Shown here piece after piece: positions 35,062-44,938 of a DNA stretch of 64,000 nucleotides. Source of the DNA: Nitrosopumilus sp. (lineage in GTDB: Archaea; Thermoproteota; Nitrososphaeria; Nitrososphaerales; Nitrosopumilaceae); the NCBI RefSeq assembly GCF_025699255.1, contig NZ_JAILWA010000002.1:35985-99984 (forward strand). Direction: 5' to 3'. Within the stretch, counting starts at the first letter, position 1. Each line of letters begins with the position of its first letter. Position numbers and translations under genes: made by a program. The notes beneath the pieces were generated by a model that had not been told where the DNA came from, did not search any database, and saw only the letters and a program-made list of their open reading frames with translations.

Positions 35062-35278
35062 GTTTTCTAAATCCTAATGCTATCATAAAAATCCCAAAGC
35101 CTAACATTGCTACAGAAACTTTTTCATTTGTAAATTCATCATTAAATAGAAAATCTTCAACAAATTCTATTCCCCAAATTAATAATTGTTGAATTAGAAC
35201 AATACCTCCCATTATACAAAAAAGTAATCCAATAACTGTAAACCAGTTTTTACCTCGTCTATAATACTCGTGACTCAT
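35045..35278 (-). CDS. Small two-helix membrane protein
   Basis: A 77-residue protein with two hydrophobic segments (about 13-34 and 53-68) and basic ends. Function not recognised. It lies 17 bases after the F420 reductase gene and overlaps the PPOX-like gene, so the three are probably one transcript. Confidence 0.6.
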   Translation of the reverse strand: MSHEYYRRGKNWFTVIGLLFCIMGGIVLIQQLLIWGIEFVEDFLFNDEFTNEKVSVAMLGFGIFMIALGFRKHEQKR

Positions 35279-35295
35279 AATTAGAAAAGAGTAGT

Positions 35296-35967
35296 TTAGA
35301 TAATTTTGATGCCTGGATTCTTTATCTTGTTTCTGATCATTGCGTTTAGTAGCAATGGAGTGGACATTTCTGCAAGATATGATAATTCAATTGGTCCCAA
35401 ATAGATTGATCTTAATCCTTTGATTTCATCAATTAACTGATTAACTACTGCAACTGATTCTTTATCGTCACCACAAACAAAGATGTCATAATCTAATTCC
35501 AATGTTGGATTGATTAACTTTTTCTCAGAGATTACGTGAAATGCAGAAACCAATTTTGATTTGTCTTTCATGTGTTCTGAAACCAGTTTGTATGAAAATG
35601 GTTTGTTATCTTTAATTGAAACACACTCAAATCCAACATCTGTTTTTGTCATAGGTACGATTGGAGATACAACAACACAGCTATCTTTTACTTCTGACAA
35701 AATTCCTGAACATACAGAATCAATATTCTCATATGGAATTGATAAAATCAAAACATCACTTTCTTTAGCAACTGAAACATTGTCGTTTCCAGTAATTGTT
35801 CCCTTTATTTCACCAAATGCTTCTTTTGCAAGATTCGTATATTCTGTAGCTGATTCAGATGCTCTTGCAGCATCTCTAGAACCAACAATAACATCATTAT
35901 TTTGTGACCATCTTAAAGCAAATCCTTTGCCCATTCCACCAGTTCCACCAATTATTCCTACTTTCAT
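35296..35967 (-). CDS. npdG: F420-dependent NADP reductase
   Basis: The 223-residue protein begins with KVGIIGGTGGMGKGFALRW, then IVGSRDAARA and LILSIPYENI, ending with a helical segment LSYLAEMSTPLLLNAMIRN. This is the F420-dependent NADP oxidoreductase family of archaea. It passes hydride between reduced F420 and NADP+. Thaumarchaea make F420, which supports the host assignment. It diverges from the phosphatase gene. Confidence 0.88.
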   Translation of the reverse strand: MKVGIIGGTGGMGKGFALRWSQNNDVIVGSRDAARASESATEYTNLAKEAFGEIKGTITGNDNVSVAKESDVLILSIPYENIDSVCSGILSEVKDSCVVVSPIVPMTKTDVGFECVSIKDNKPFSYKLVSEHMKDKSKLVSAFHVISEKKLINPTLELDYDIFVCGDDKESVAVVNQLIDEIKGLRSIYLGPIELSYLAEMSTPLLLNAMIRNKIKNPGIKII

Positions 35968-36017
35968 GATTTCTATCTGACAATGTTATTATTATCTCTA
36001 TTTGAAAATCGATCAAA

Positions 36018-36641
36018 TTGGGACAGATTATCTTTCTCAGACATGGACAGGCCAAAAATAATACTGAAAGAATTCTAGCTGGAAGAACAGAAGGAGTCCC
36101 ATTGACAGAAATTGGAATCAAACAGGCAGAACATACTGCAGAATTACTTGAACACATGAATGTTTCAGCAATTTATTCTAGTCCTATCCAAAGAGCTAAA
36201 CATACTGCAGAAATTGTCGGTAAACACAATTCTATTGATGTAACAATTGATGAGCGTTTAATTGAACTTGATATGGGAAAATTTACTGGAATGCCATATG
36301 ATGAAATTTTCACAAGTCATGGTAATGTCTTTATGAAATTTTACAATGGAGAATTAGAAATTGCTCACAATGGTGTAGAGACTTTTGATCAAGTCAAAAA
36401 GCGAGTTTTAGGGATAGTAGATCATGTAACTAAAAATCATCCTGATGAGAATGTCGTTCTAGTGACTCATATGGATCCAATCAAGGCAATGCTTTCGACA
36501 ATTGTTGATCTATCTCCTACAAACCTCTTTGAATTAATCATAGCCAATGCATCTTTGAATATTTTCAGAGAAAAAGAACAAAAGTTCTCATTATCAGGAC
36601 TTAATGTAATGCATCCATCTCGATTCGATCAAGGATGGTAG
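36018..36641 (+). CDS. Histidine phosphatase (phosphoglycerate-mutase-like)
   Basis: The 207-residue protein has the RHG motif (IFLRHGQAKNN), IYSSPIQRAKHTAEI and the second catalytic His in VLVTHMDPIK, all standard for the branch 1 histidine phosphatases. Substrate unknown. The start is TTG at 36018. It lies just before the oxidase operon but has no obvious tie to it. Confidence 0.85.
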   Translation: MGQIIFLRHGQAKNNTERILAGRTEGVPLTEIGIKQAEHTAELLEHMNVSAIYSSPIQRAKHTAEIVGKHNSIDVTIDERLIELDMGKFTGMPYDEIFTSHGNVFMKFYNGELEIAHNGVETFDQVKKRVLGIVDHVTKNHPDENVVLVTHMDPIKAMLSTIVDLSPTNLFELIIANASLNIFREKEQKFSLSGLNVMHPSRFDQGW

Positions 36642-36655
36642 CTAATAATCTTGAA

Positions 36656-36668
36656 AACCCTTAAATAG
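36656..36668 (+). promoter_or_regulatory. Promoter of the terminal oxidase operon
   Basis: ACCCTTAAATAG contains an archaeal TATA box (TTAAATA at 36660-36666) with an A/C-rich BRE in front. Transcription would begin at about 36687-36691, leaving a leader of fewer than 10 bases before the ATG at 36697. Confidence 0.55.
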
Positions 36669-36696
36669 AAATTATAGGCCACGTCATTCAATCGCT

Positions 36697-36957
36697 ATGA
36701 AGAAATTCGTCGGGTTATTCTTGGTATTGGGAGTTTTAATGGTAATTCCAGCTGTGGACTTAGCATTTGCTGCCGGTGATGAACCTGGAGAATATCTTGA
36801 TCGTAGAGTGGTTATTTGGAATTTATTTTATAGATTAATGACCGTTGGATTTACTGTTGGTGCAGTAGTCTCTGGAACAATTATTTGGCAATGCTGGAGA
36901 TTTAGAGAATCTCATCCAAAAGCAAAACCAACTCCATATGAGGGCACGGACTGGTAA
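36697..36957 (+). CDS. Terminal oxidase subunit II, N-terminal membrane part
   Basis: An 86-residue protein with a signal-like first helix (about 4-26, ending AFAAGDEP), then RRVVIWNLFYRLM and a second helix (about 48-66) ending in WQCWRFRESHP. It looks like the front of a CoxB protein, with the CuA part in the next gene 2 bases downstream. In usual CoxB both parts are one chain. It is the first gene of the oxidase operon. Confidence 0.75.
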   Translation: MKKFVGLFLVLGVLMVIPAVDLAFAAGDEPGEYLDRRVVIWNLFYRLMTVGFTVGAVVSGTIIWQCWRFRESHPKAKPTPYEGTDW

Positions 36958-36959
36958 TA

Positions 36960-37391
36960 ATGGGCGGACACTCTAATTGGCCTGAATGGATTTACATCGG
37001 CGTTGTTGTAGCATTGATGTGTTGGGTCGGGGCAGAAGCTTGGGAAGCAGAAAGACTCGTAGAACATGTTCCAGAAGGTGCTGAAACAATTATTGTAACA
37101 GGACAACAATGGTTCTGGACTTTTGAACATGAAGATGGTACTAAAGAAATTGGTGAACTTCATGTTGAAGTTGGCAAAGCTTACAAATTAGAAATTCATT
37201 CTAAAGACGTTAATCATTCTTTTAACATTCACGATTATGTCGTATTGATGGACGCAATTCCTGGTAGAGTAAACACAGTATGGTTTGCTCCAACTGATGC
37301 GGGAGAACATGATATTCAATGCAGAGAATATTGTGGATTAATCCACTATAACATGAGGGGAAAATTAATTGTGGAGGATCCTACAGCTTGA
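36960..37391 (+). CDS. coxB: Heme-copper oxidase subunit II, CuA domain
   Basis: The 143-residue protein has one membrane helix (about 10-25) and a CuA cupredoxin domain. VTGQQWFWTFEHEDG is the aromatic CoxB motif. CuA ligands are H86 (DVNHSFNI) and C121, C125, H129 and M132 in CREYCGLIHYNM. CuA takes electrons from a blue copper protein and passes them to heme a. It completes the subunit begun by the preceding gene. Confidence 0.93.
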   Translation: MGGHSNWPEWIYIGVVVALMCWVGAEAWEAERLVEHVPEGAETIIVTGQQWFWTFEHEDGTKEIGELHVEVGKAYKLEIHSKDVNHSFNIHDYVVLMDAIPGRVNTVWFAPTDAGEHDIQCREYCGLIHYNMRGKLIVEDPTA

Positions 37392-37426
37392 CAACGCTTT
37401 TATCACAACTTTTAATGCACAAATCT

Positions 37427-37432
37427 GAGGAG
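37427..37432 (+). promoter_or_regulatory. Strong Shine-Dalgarno before coxA
   Basis: GAGGAG lies 8 bases before the ATG of coxA at 37441. It is complementary to the archaeal 16S rRNA 3' end and shows that internal genes of this operon use Shine-Dalgarno initiation. Confidence 0.6.
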
Positions 37433-37440
37433 ATTATCTG

Positions 37441-38970
<1,530 letters not shown>

Positions 38971-38979
38971 ATATATGAA

Positions 38980-39951
38980 ATGAGCCACGATAATTCCCAA
39001 GTTTACAGAACAACTCCAGCAAGAACTGGAAAAATGATGATTATCATGTTAGGTATATGCATTGTTGGCGGAGCAATCTTCTTTTCAATGTGGGATTATT
39101 GGATTTCAGAACCTGCCCCAGTTGTAGCAATGATGGCTGGAGATTCAGGTTCTGCAGGTCCAGCAGCACATACTGGTGCAACCCTTACACAAGTTCTTCA
39201 TTTTATTGAATCTTCTGACTTTAGGACTTTGGCTTTTAACTCGTTACCTGGTGAACCTGATCACAATCCAACAGTTAAGATGGAAGTTGGAGACAAAGTA
39301 ATCTTTGATGTTGATAATGCCGGAAAATCATTTCACTCCTTTGGTGTAACAACTGAAGATGAAGGATTTGGAGGAATTGTCCCTGGAAGTGAAGTTGCAA
39401 CAGCATCTAATCCACTAAAACCGGGTGAAAGTGGAACTTCAGAATTTATTGCAGGAGAAGAAGGAGTTTACTATTACATTTGTACAGTTCCAGGTCACAG
39501 AGAACAAGGAATGGTTGGTAAAATCATTGTAGGGGATGTTTCAGTTGAAGAAGAAGTAATGGAGGCAGCACCAGAACCAGAAGTAATGGAAGAAGTTGCA
39601 GCACCAGAACCAGAAGTAATGGAAGAAGTTGCAGCACCAGAACCAGTAGCATTTGATGGAGTAATATCTATCCCAGATGGTTCTGGAGTTCCTGGATGTG
39701 ATGAAACAAACGAATGTTATCTTCCATACCATGTTACAGTTTCAGCAGGTGAAGAAATCACTTGGTCAAATGATGATACAGCAGCTCATACTGTAACTAG
39801 TGGAACTCCTGCAGGTGGAGCTGATGGAAAATTTGACAGTAGTTTGTTTATGGCAGGTGGTACATTTTCAGTAACATTAGATGAAGCAGGCGAATATCCA
39901 TACTTTTGTATGGTACATCCTTGGATGACTGGTGTCATTACAGTTAACTAG
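38980..39951 (+). CDS. Membrane-anchored double cupredoxin (blue copper protein)
   Basis: The 323-residue protein has a membrane helix (about 20-36) and two type 1 copper domains. The first (about 68-187) has ligands H119, C168, H173 and M178; the second (about 224-323) has H270, C310, H313 and M316. A linker rich in Glu, Pro and Val joins them and contains an 11-residue repeat. Placed behind coxA, it is the likely electron donor to CuA, taking the place of cytochrome c, which thaumarchaea lack. Confidence 0.9.
   Translation: MSHDNSQVYRTTPARTGKMMIIMLGICIVGGAIFFSMWDYWISEPAPVVAMMAGDSGSAGPAAHTGATLTQVLHFIESSDFRTLAFNSLPGEPDHNPTVKMEVGDKVIFDVDNAGKSFHSFGVTTEDEGFGGIVPGSEVATASNPLKPGESGTSEFIAGEEGVYYYICTVPGHREQGMVGKIIVGDVSVEEEVMEAAPEPEVMEEVAAPEPEVMEEVAAPEPVAFDGVISIPDGSGVPGCDETNECYLPYHVTVSAGEEITWSNDDTAAHTVTSGTPAGGADGKFDSSLFMAGGTFSVTLDEAGEYPYFCMVHPWMTGVITVN
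39565..39646 (+). repeat. 33-base in-frame tandem repeat coding the cupredoxin linker
   Basis: Two identical 33-base units (39565-39597, 39598-39630) are followed by a 16-base partial third copy. They code AAPEPEVMEEV. A diverged half-unit (EEEVMEAAPEP) comes just before. Identical DNA units point to recent slippage. Confidence 0.9.
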
Positions 39952-39963
39952 AAACGAAAAATT

Positions 39964-40407
39964 TTGGCAATCCAATACTTAGCACTAACAACAATGATAG
40001 TTTTGTATTCATTGATGTTTATTGGCGGATATATCTCAGCAGCTGGACTTGGATTGACTTGTCCTGAATGGCCTCTATGCCCTAATGGTGTAATGCCTTC
40101 TGAGGAATATCTTATTGAATGGATTCATAGAACAACTGCTGCAACAACTGGAATACTAGTTGTTTCAACAATGATTGCAAGTTTGATAAATAAAAATTCT
40201 GATTTGAAAATAAAAATTACCAGCTCTCTTGCAACTGGCTTAGTTATTACACAAATTACACTTGGTGCCCTAGTAATTGATACAAAGCTTCATGCAGTAC
40301 TAGTCGCAATTCACTTGGGAATTGGAATTTGGTTATTTGCAATGGTGTTGCTAACTACAATATTTGCATTTAGAATCTCAAAATCTTCTAAACCAATTAC
40401 TGTTTAG
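39964..40407 (+). CDS. ctaA: Half-length heme A synthase (CtaA/COX15 family)
   Basis: The 147-residue protein has four hydrophobic helices. GGYISAAGLGLTCPEWPLCPNG holds the family Cys pair (CPEWPLC), and IEWIHRTTAATTG and LHAVLVAIHLGIG hold heme-ligand histidines. Full CtaA has eight helices from two such halves; a four-helix form is known in some archaea and would act as a dimer. It makes heme A for the oxidase just upstream. The start is TTG at 39964. Confidence 0.85.
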   Translation: MAIQYLALTTMIVLYSLMFIGGYISAAGLGLTCPEWPLCPNGVMPSEEYLIEWIHRTTAATTGILVVSTMIASLINKNSDLKIKITSSLATGLVITQITLGALVIDTKLHAVLVAIHLGIGIWLFAMVLLTTIFAFRISKSSKPITV

Positions 40408-40921
40408 GTTTTTTTAGCATTTTTGGCAAGTAAATGTACAACATTACTCCTACAAATACAAACGCACCTGTAGTAATTGCACCAATGAAAACAAACCCAA
40501 ATGGACTTTGAGTTCCCATATTGAATGTATAAGTCAAAGTTCCATGCGAATCTTCCATATCATACAAATCAACTTTCACAATATGGTTTCCTACATTTCT
40601 CCAAATATAGTCAAAATCCCAATGAGAACCATCTACTGATGTTGGAGGAATGGCATCTACTTGCTGATCATTATAAAAAACTCGTATTCCCATCCTAAAA
40701 TTATCCACATCTTCATAATCAAATCCTTTAGTCACTTTAATGAGAAATTGTGATGGCTCATCAATTTGTGGAAATTCTGGTGCTGTGGCAACCTGGACTC
40801 TATAACCGCCATATGATTGCTCAGCCGAATTGAACATGGAATGGGCATATGCTGAATCAAATCCTGCATACGCTAAAAATATCAAAATAAAGATCAAAAA
40901 AACTGATCGCTTTTTAGTCAT
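40397..40921 (-). CDS. Exported, membrane-anchored protein whose mature end would begin with His
   Basis: A 174-residue protein with a signal peptide ending DSAYA at residue 26, so that H27 would be the first residue, then a beta-rich domain (YRVQVATAPEFP, GIRVFYNDQQV) and a C-terminal helix (about 143-164). N-terminal His after export is a copper-binding feature in CopC, AmoB/PmoB and LPMOs. The domain looks immunoglobulin-like. It overlaps ctaA on the other strand by 11 bases. Function unknown. Confidence 0.65.
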   Translation of the reverse strand: MTKKRSVFLIFILIFLAYAGFDSAYAHSMFNSAEQSYGGYRVQVATAPEFPQIDEPSQFLIKVTKGFDYEDVDNFRMGIRVFYNDQQVDAIPPTSVDGSHWDFDYIWRNVGNHIVKVDLYDMEDSHGTLTYTFNMGTQSPFGFVFIGAITTGAFVFVGVMLYIYLPKMLKKPKQ

Positions 40922-40964
40922 TCAATTTATCATAATAATTAGATGAATATATTGTAAATCAATT

Positions 40965-41615
40965 TTGGCAGGAAAATCTTCAAAACCTTTAAATCCTTAT
41001 TGGCAAGAAACTCAATCGTTGACCCTCGTTACAAAATCAATCGATATCAAAACACCTGTAGAGAATGTTTTCACCTACTTTGCAAGACCAGAGCATGTTT
41101 CTGATCAAATCAAAAATGACACAGTAGGTATGACAGTCGTTCCTATGGATATTAAGGAAGGAATGGGTGTTGGTACAACCTTTAGAATTATCGGTGACTT
41201 TAGCGGTAAACGTTTAGAGTGGGATTGTGAAACAACTGAATTCATTAGAAACGAGAAAATCACTGCCAAGCAAATTGAAGGTCCTTTCAAGAATTGGCAA
41301 ATTACCAACGAATTCAAAGCATTAGGTAATAATCTTACAAGAGTAACCATGTCAGTAGACTATGAGATGCCATTTGGTCCTCTAGGTGCAATTTTGGACA
41401 AAGCAAAATTTGCAAAATCTGCTGAGAAAGGAATGGAAACAGCTCTTTACAACGTTAGAGGACTACTTGAAGGAAATGGTTCAATTCCAGTGTACATTAC
41501 ACTTGATGCATACCAAAAACTTCTAGCCGAAAAGAAAAAGATGAACGATGTTCCAGTTTCAACTGCACTTACTGCAATCATTGAAAAATACAATGAAATT
41601 GAAGCAAAAGCATAA
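40965..41615 (+). CDS. SRPBCC (START-like) domain protein
   Basis: The 216-residue protein has the SRPBCC/polyketide cyclase pattern: KSIDIKTPVENVFTYFARPEH, GVGTTFRIIG and a long C-terminal helix GMETALYNVRGLL. The fold binds hydrophobic ligands. About 55 extra residues at the C-terminus are helical and of unknown role. The start is TTG at 40965. Confidence 0.75.
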   Translation: MAGKSSKPLNPYWQETQSLTLVTKSIDIKTPVENVFTYFARPEHVSDQIKNDTVGMTVVPMDIKEGMGVGTTFRIIGDFSGKRLEWDCETTEFIRNEKITAKQIEGPFKNWQITNEFKALGNNLTRVTMSVDYEMPFGPLGAILDKAKFAKSAEKGMETALYNVRGLLEGNGSIPVYITLDAYQKLLAEKKKMNDVPVSTALTAIIEKYNEIEAKA

Positions 41616-41680
41616 AACTGAATTTTCATTTATTTTAAAATCTTAAGATTAATAACAACTCTAGGCTTATCCTTTTTGGT

Positions 41681-41754
41681 GGGTCTATGGCGCAGCCAGG
41701 TAGCGCACCGGACTCTTAATCCGGTTGTCAAGGGTCCGAATCCCTTTAGACCCG
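41681..41754 (+). tRNA. tRNA-Lys (anticodon CTT)
   Basis: A 74-base cloverleaf: acceptor GGGTCTA/TAGACCC, D-stem GCGC/GCGC, anticodon stem CCGGA/TCCGG with loop CTCTTAA (anticodon CTT), T-stem AAGGG/CCCTT with loop TCCGAAT, discriminator G. No CCA is encoded. A T-rich run follows at 41755-41770. Confidence 0.95.
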
Positions 41755-41791
41755 CTTTTAATTTAATTTTAAAAAGATAATTTTTAAAAAA

Positions 41792-42172
41792 TTATTCTAT
41801 TTTGATTTCAGTATACTTTTTTGCTAATGCAAGTAGTTCATCCACTCCTAATGGCTTTGAAATCACTTTGATTAGTCCTTCTTTGATTGCTTCTTGACTT
41901 TTTGGTTCAAACTCTGAAAATCCTGTAACAATTACCACATTAGCATTAGCATCTATACTTTTGATTTGTTTGAATGCTTGATATCCATCAAGTATTGGCA
42001 TATCTCCATCCATTATTACAAGTGATGGTTTGTGTTCTATGAATTTTTGAACTCCTTCTTCTCCATTCATCGCAGTCTCAACATCAAATGCATGTAATTC
42101 TAGAATTTCCTTGTAAATTCCAATTAGATCCATATCATCTTCTACAACTAGTACTGTTCCACCCATGCCCAA
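41792..42172 (-). CDS. Single-domain response regulator (CheY-like)
   Basis: The 126-residue protein is a lone receiver domain: acidic pair EDD at 11-13, phospho-acceptor D55 (LVIMDGDMPI), switch Thr in VIVTGFSE and Lys in VISKPLG. It has no output domain, so it acts by protein contact. It diverges from a histidine kinase gene 170 bases away, the likely partner. Confidence 0.9.
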   Translation of the reverse strand: MGMGGTVLVVEDDMDLIGIYKEILELHAFDVETAMNGEEGVQKFIEHKPSLVIMDGDMPILDGYQAFKQIKSIDANANVVIVTGFSEFEPKSQEAIKEGLIKVISKPLGVDELLALAKKYTEIKIE

Positions 42173-42342
42173 GTAAGATTATCATACTTTACTATTAAAC
42201 ACTACGTAAGTTCAAATTGTGACATATACCAAAATATCTATAGATTTAGTCAATGGTTTTTAAGGTAAAATGCAATTGAAATTACTTGAAAACGTATATT
42301 CTATAAAAATTGGAAATAATATGAAGTTAAGAGGATCAAAAA

Positions 42343-44145
42343 TTGAGTAAACCCAATTTAATTAACAAACAATTGAATGATAATAAAAAATCTTTAACTT
42401 TTCTAATTGTAACTTTACTTGGGTTTACTGCTATTTATCAGCTAAGACCTCTTCTTGATGATCAACAATTCATGTGGATTTCAATTCCTACATATGCAAT
42501 TGTTCCAGGAATTCTAACTGCATACTCATCAATTCTTGCAATAAAATTACATAGACAAAAACATTTCCAAGCAAAAGGTTTTCTTGTTTTTGCAATTGGT
42601 GCAGCATTTTGGTTTATAGCTGAACAGATTTGGCAATTATACGATCATGTTTGGGAAGGAGATCCATTCCCATCAGAAGCTGACATTTTCTATGTTGGAG
42701 CATATCCATTCATGATTGCTTTTCTCTTTATTTCCTTAAAACCTGTTTTAAAATCAATTAATTGGAAAGTTTGGTTGTTTGCAATAGGATTATCTTTTTC
42801 ATTATTGCTACCCTCCCTTTTAGCAGCATATGATGATATGGAAGGAGAAGAAGCATTTGCAACATCCATTGCACTTGCATATCCCATTATGGCATCAATT
42901 CAAGTTGTACCTGCCATCGTCGGAATTTTATTTCTTACAAAAAGATCTGCCAATTTCTCTTGGATGCTTGTGTTATTTGGTTTTATAATTTACAACATTT
43001 CTGATACTTTCTTTTTGTTTGCTGAATTAGATGGAACTTACTATGATGGCCATCCAGTTGATCTGTTGTATGTCTACAGTTTTGTACTGTTAATTTTCGC
43101 ATTTCACATTAGACTCAAAATTGCTAATTTACCATCCTCTGAAAATAAAGCAATGTTTTTCTCTGAAACTGTTCAGTTTGAAACAATTAGTAAATTTGGA
43201 ATTCCACTAACATTAGCAATTGTTAGCATGGTCATCTTAGTTTCAATGGTTGATGCTATTTTTATTCAAGAGGATGAAACCCTCTCATCACAAAGTCTTA
43301 TGCTTGGAGTAGTTGCAATGCTGGGAGTTTTTGCAGTGATCGTAATTACAATCAACAAAAATCTTTCACGCCTAGTAAAAATGAGAACCACTGAGCTTGT
43401 TGAACAAAGAGATAATCTTGAAAATCTTGTTGAAGAAAAGACTCATGAAATTCTAAAGTCAGAGCGATTATCTGCAATTGGTGAACTTTCTGGACGTCTT
43501 GCACACGACTTGAGAAATCCCCTATCAGTCATGAAAATGTCTCTAGATTTGATAAAACAGAGTCCTGCAGATTCAAAAATATCTGATCCAACTGTAACAA
43601 AACGTATTGATTTGATTGAGAAAAGTATTGATAGAATTTCTCATCAGGTAGATGATGTTTTGGGATATGTGAGAAATTCTCCATTAAATCTGACAAATGT
43701 TTCGCTAAAAGAACTTGTTGAGAACTCTTTGGAAAAAGTTAATGTTCCAGAAGATGTTAAAGTTGAAATTTCAAAAAAAGATGTAAAAATTGATTGTGAT
43801 GCCATTAAACTTGATGCTGTTTTTATCAATTTGATTGTGAATTCAATTCAAGCCATGCATGATGGAGGGAAAATTACCATTCAGATAAGTGAGCAAGACA
43901 ATTTTGCAATTATAAAATTCAGTGATACAGGAGAAGGAATTCCCAATGAAAATATGAATAAAATCTTTGAACCATTATTTACAACTAAACAAAAAGGAAC
44001 TGGGTTGGGTCTTGCAAGCTGTAAAAATATTGTGGAACAACATCAAGGAGAAATTTCTGTTTCTAATAATCCTACAACATTTAGTATAATGTTGCCAAAA
44101 GTACTATCTGTACAAAAAGTGAAACTACAACCAAAACAAAATTAG
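42343..44145 (+). CDS. Membrane sensor histidine kinase
   Basis: The 600-residue protein has about nine hydrophobic helices in residues 17-335, a coiled coil (about 340-375), a DHp domain with H388 in GRLAHDLRNPLS, and a HATPase domain with N-box (LIVNSIQAMHDGG), DTGEGIP and GTGLGLASCKN. The membrane part is unlike common sensors and could sense within the bilayer. The start is TTG at 42343 with GAGG at 42331. It diverges from a CheY-like gene and overlaps the convergent methyltransferase by 4 bases. Confidence 0.88.
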   Translation: MSKPNLINKQLNDNKKSLTFLIVTLLGFTAIYQLRPLLDDQQFMWISIPTYAIVPGILTAYSSILAIKLHRQKHFQAKGFLVFAIGAAFWFIAEQIWQLYDHVWEGDPFPSEADIFYVGAYPFMIAFLFISLKPVLKSINWKVWLFAIGLSFSLLLPSLLAAYDDMEGEEAFATSIALAYPIMASIQVVPAIVGILFLTKRSANFSWMLVLFGFIIYNISDTFFLFAELDGTYYDGHPVDLLYVYSFVLLIFAFHIRLKIANLPSSENKAMFFSETVQFETISKFGIPLTLAIVSMVILVSMVDAIFIQEDETLSSQSLMLGVVAMLGVFAVIVITINKNLSRLVKMRTTELVEQRDNLENLVEEKTHEILKSERLSAIGELSGRLAHDLRNPLSVMKMSLDLIKQSPADSKISDPTVTKRIDLIEKSIDRISHQVDDVLGYVRNSPLNLTNVSLKELVENSLEKVNVPEDVKVEISKKDVKIDCDAIKLDAVFINLIVNSIQAMHDGGKITIQISEQDNFAIIKFSDTGEGIPNENMNKIFEPLFTTKQKGTGLGLASCKNIVEQHQGEISVSNNPTTFSIMLPKVLSVQKVKLQPKQN

Positions 44146-44696
44146 AGTTTCTTTAGCAATGTGAATCTGGGCTTGTCTGGTTCTATATCTTCATGCATAT
44201 TCACATTGCTGACAAATTTTACTTTATAGTCAAGCCATTTATTTTGCATATTTCGAGATTTTTGATTCTCATCAATTTGTTGTTCAATTTCCTCAAATTT
44301 CTCACAATTCATAATCCATCTTTTGGACACTCTGAACATTTCAGACACTCCTTTTTCTACAGTCTCATCATCTAGATAATTCATCAGTCCATGAGTAAAG
44401 ACAAAATCAATTGTTGAATCATCAAATGGTAGTTCTGTAATGGAACCTTTCCTAAAATTTGCAATTGAGAGTTTTTCTTTAGCCATTTTTAATGCCTTTT
44501 CATTAAGATCAATTCCGTGGATTTCAAATGTATCTGGAAATAATCTTAAATCAATTCCTGTTCCACAACCAATTTCTAGTATACTTGTACAATGTAATGA
44601 TGTTGCCAAATCCCTGACAAATTTAGAAAACTCTTCATTGTATCTTGCTTCATTTTCATCCGAATATTTATTCCAAAACTCTTCATTGTAACTCAT
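44142..44696 (-). CDS. Class I SAM-dependent methyltransferase
   Basis: The 184-residue protein has the SAM-binding loop ILEIGCGTGIDLRLF, then HGIDLNEKALKMA, LPFDDSTIDFVFTHGLMNYL and a motif III-like MFRVSKRWIMNCE. It belongs to the Methyltransf_11/25 group. Substrate unknown. Confidence 0.82.
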   Translation of the reverse strand: MSYNEEFWNKYSDENEARYNEEFSKFVRDLATSLHCTSILEIGCGTGIDLRLFPDTFEIHGIDLNEKALKMAKEKLSIANFRKGSITELPFDDSTIDFVFTHGLMNYLDDETVEKGVSEMFRVSKRWIMNCEKFEEIEQQIDENQKSRNMQNKWLDYKVKFVSNVNMHEDIEPDKPRFTLLKKL

Positions 44697-44735
44697 AGAA
44701 ATTTTCCACCAAAAGCTGTATTTGTTACTAATTGT

Positions 44736-44897
44736 TTAGTGCTGGCATTTGCATGGAATAAGTTTTGTATCAAACGTGCAATCATGTGGTCCATCTGATT
44801 TTCCCTGAGTAGGAATCTCTTTCATGCAATCATCATGTCTGCCTTTTCTACAGAACCAGCAAATTTCTTGTGTATTGCCTGTATAGCATGAATCCAT
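44736..44897 (-). CDS. 53-residue cysteine-rich protein, candidate zinc-binding microprotein
   Basis: The minus strand from the ATG at 44895-44897 encodes 53 residues ending at a TAA. It has seven Cys (4, 13, 16, 24, 40, 49, 51) and several His (21, 38, 53), with CWFC (13-16), HDDC and CKCQH at the end, all consistent with metal binding. It fills most of the 242-base gap between the methyltransferase and ilvE genes and lies on the same strand as both. Not recognised as a family. Confidence 0.6.
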   Translation of the reverse strand: MDSCYTGNTQEICWFCRKGRHDDCMKEIPTQGKSDGPHDCTFDTKLIPCKCQH

Positions 44898-44938
44898 AAT
44901 TCTTTATTTCTCACTATAGGTAAAAAACTTCATGGAGA

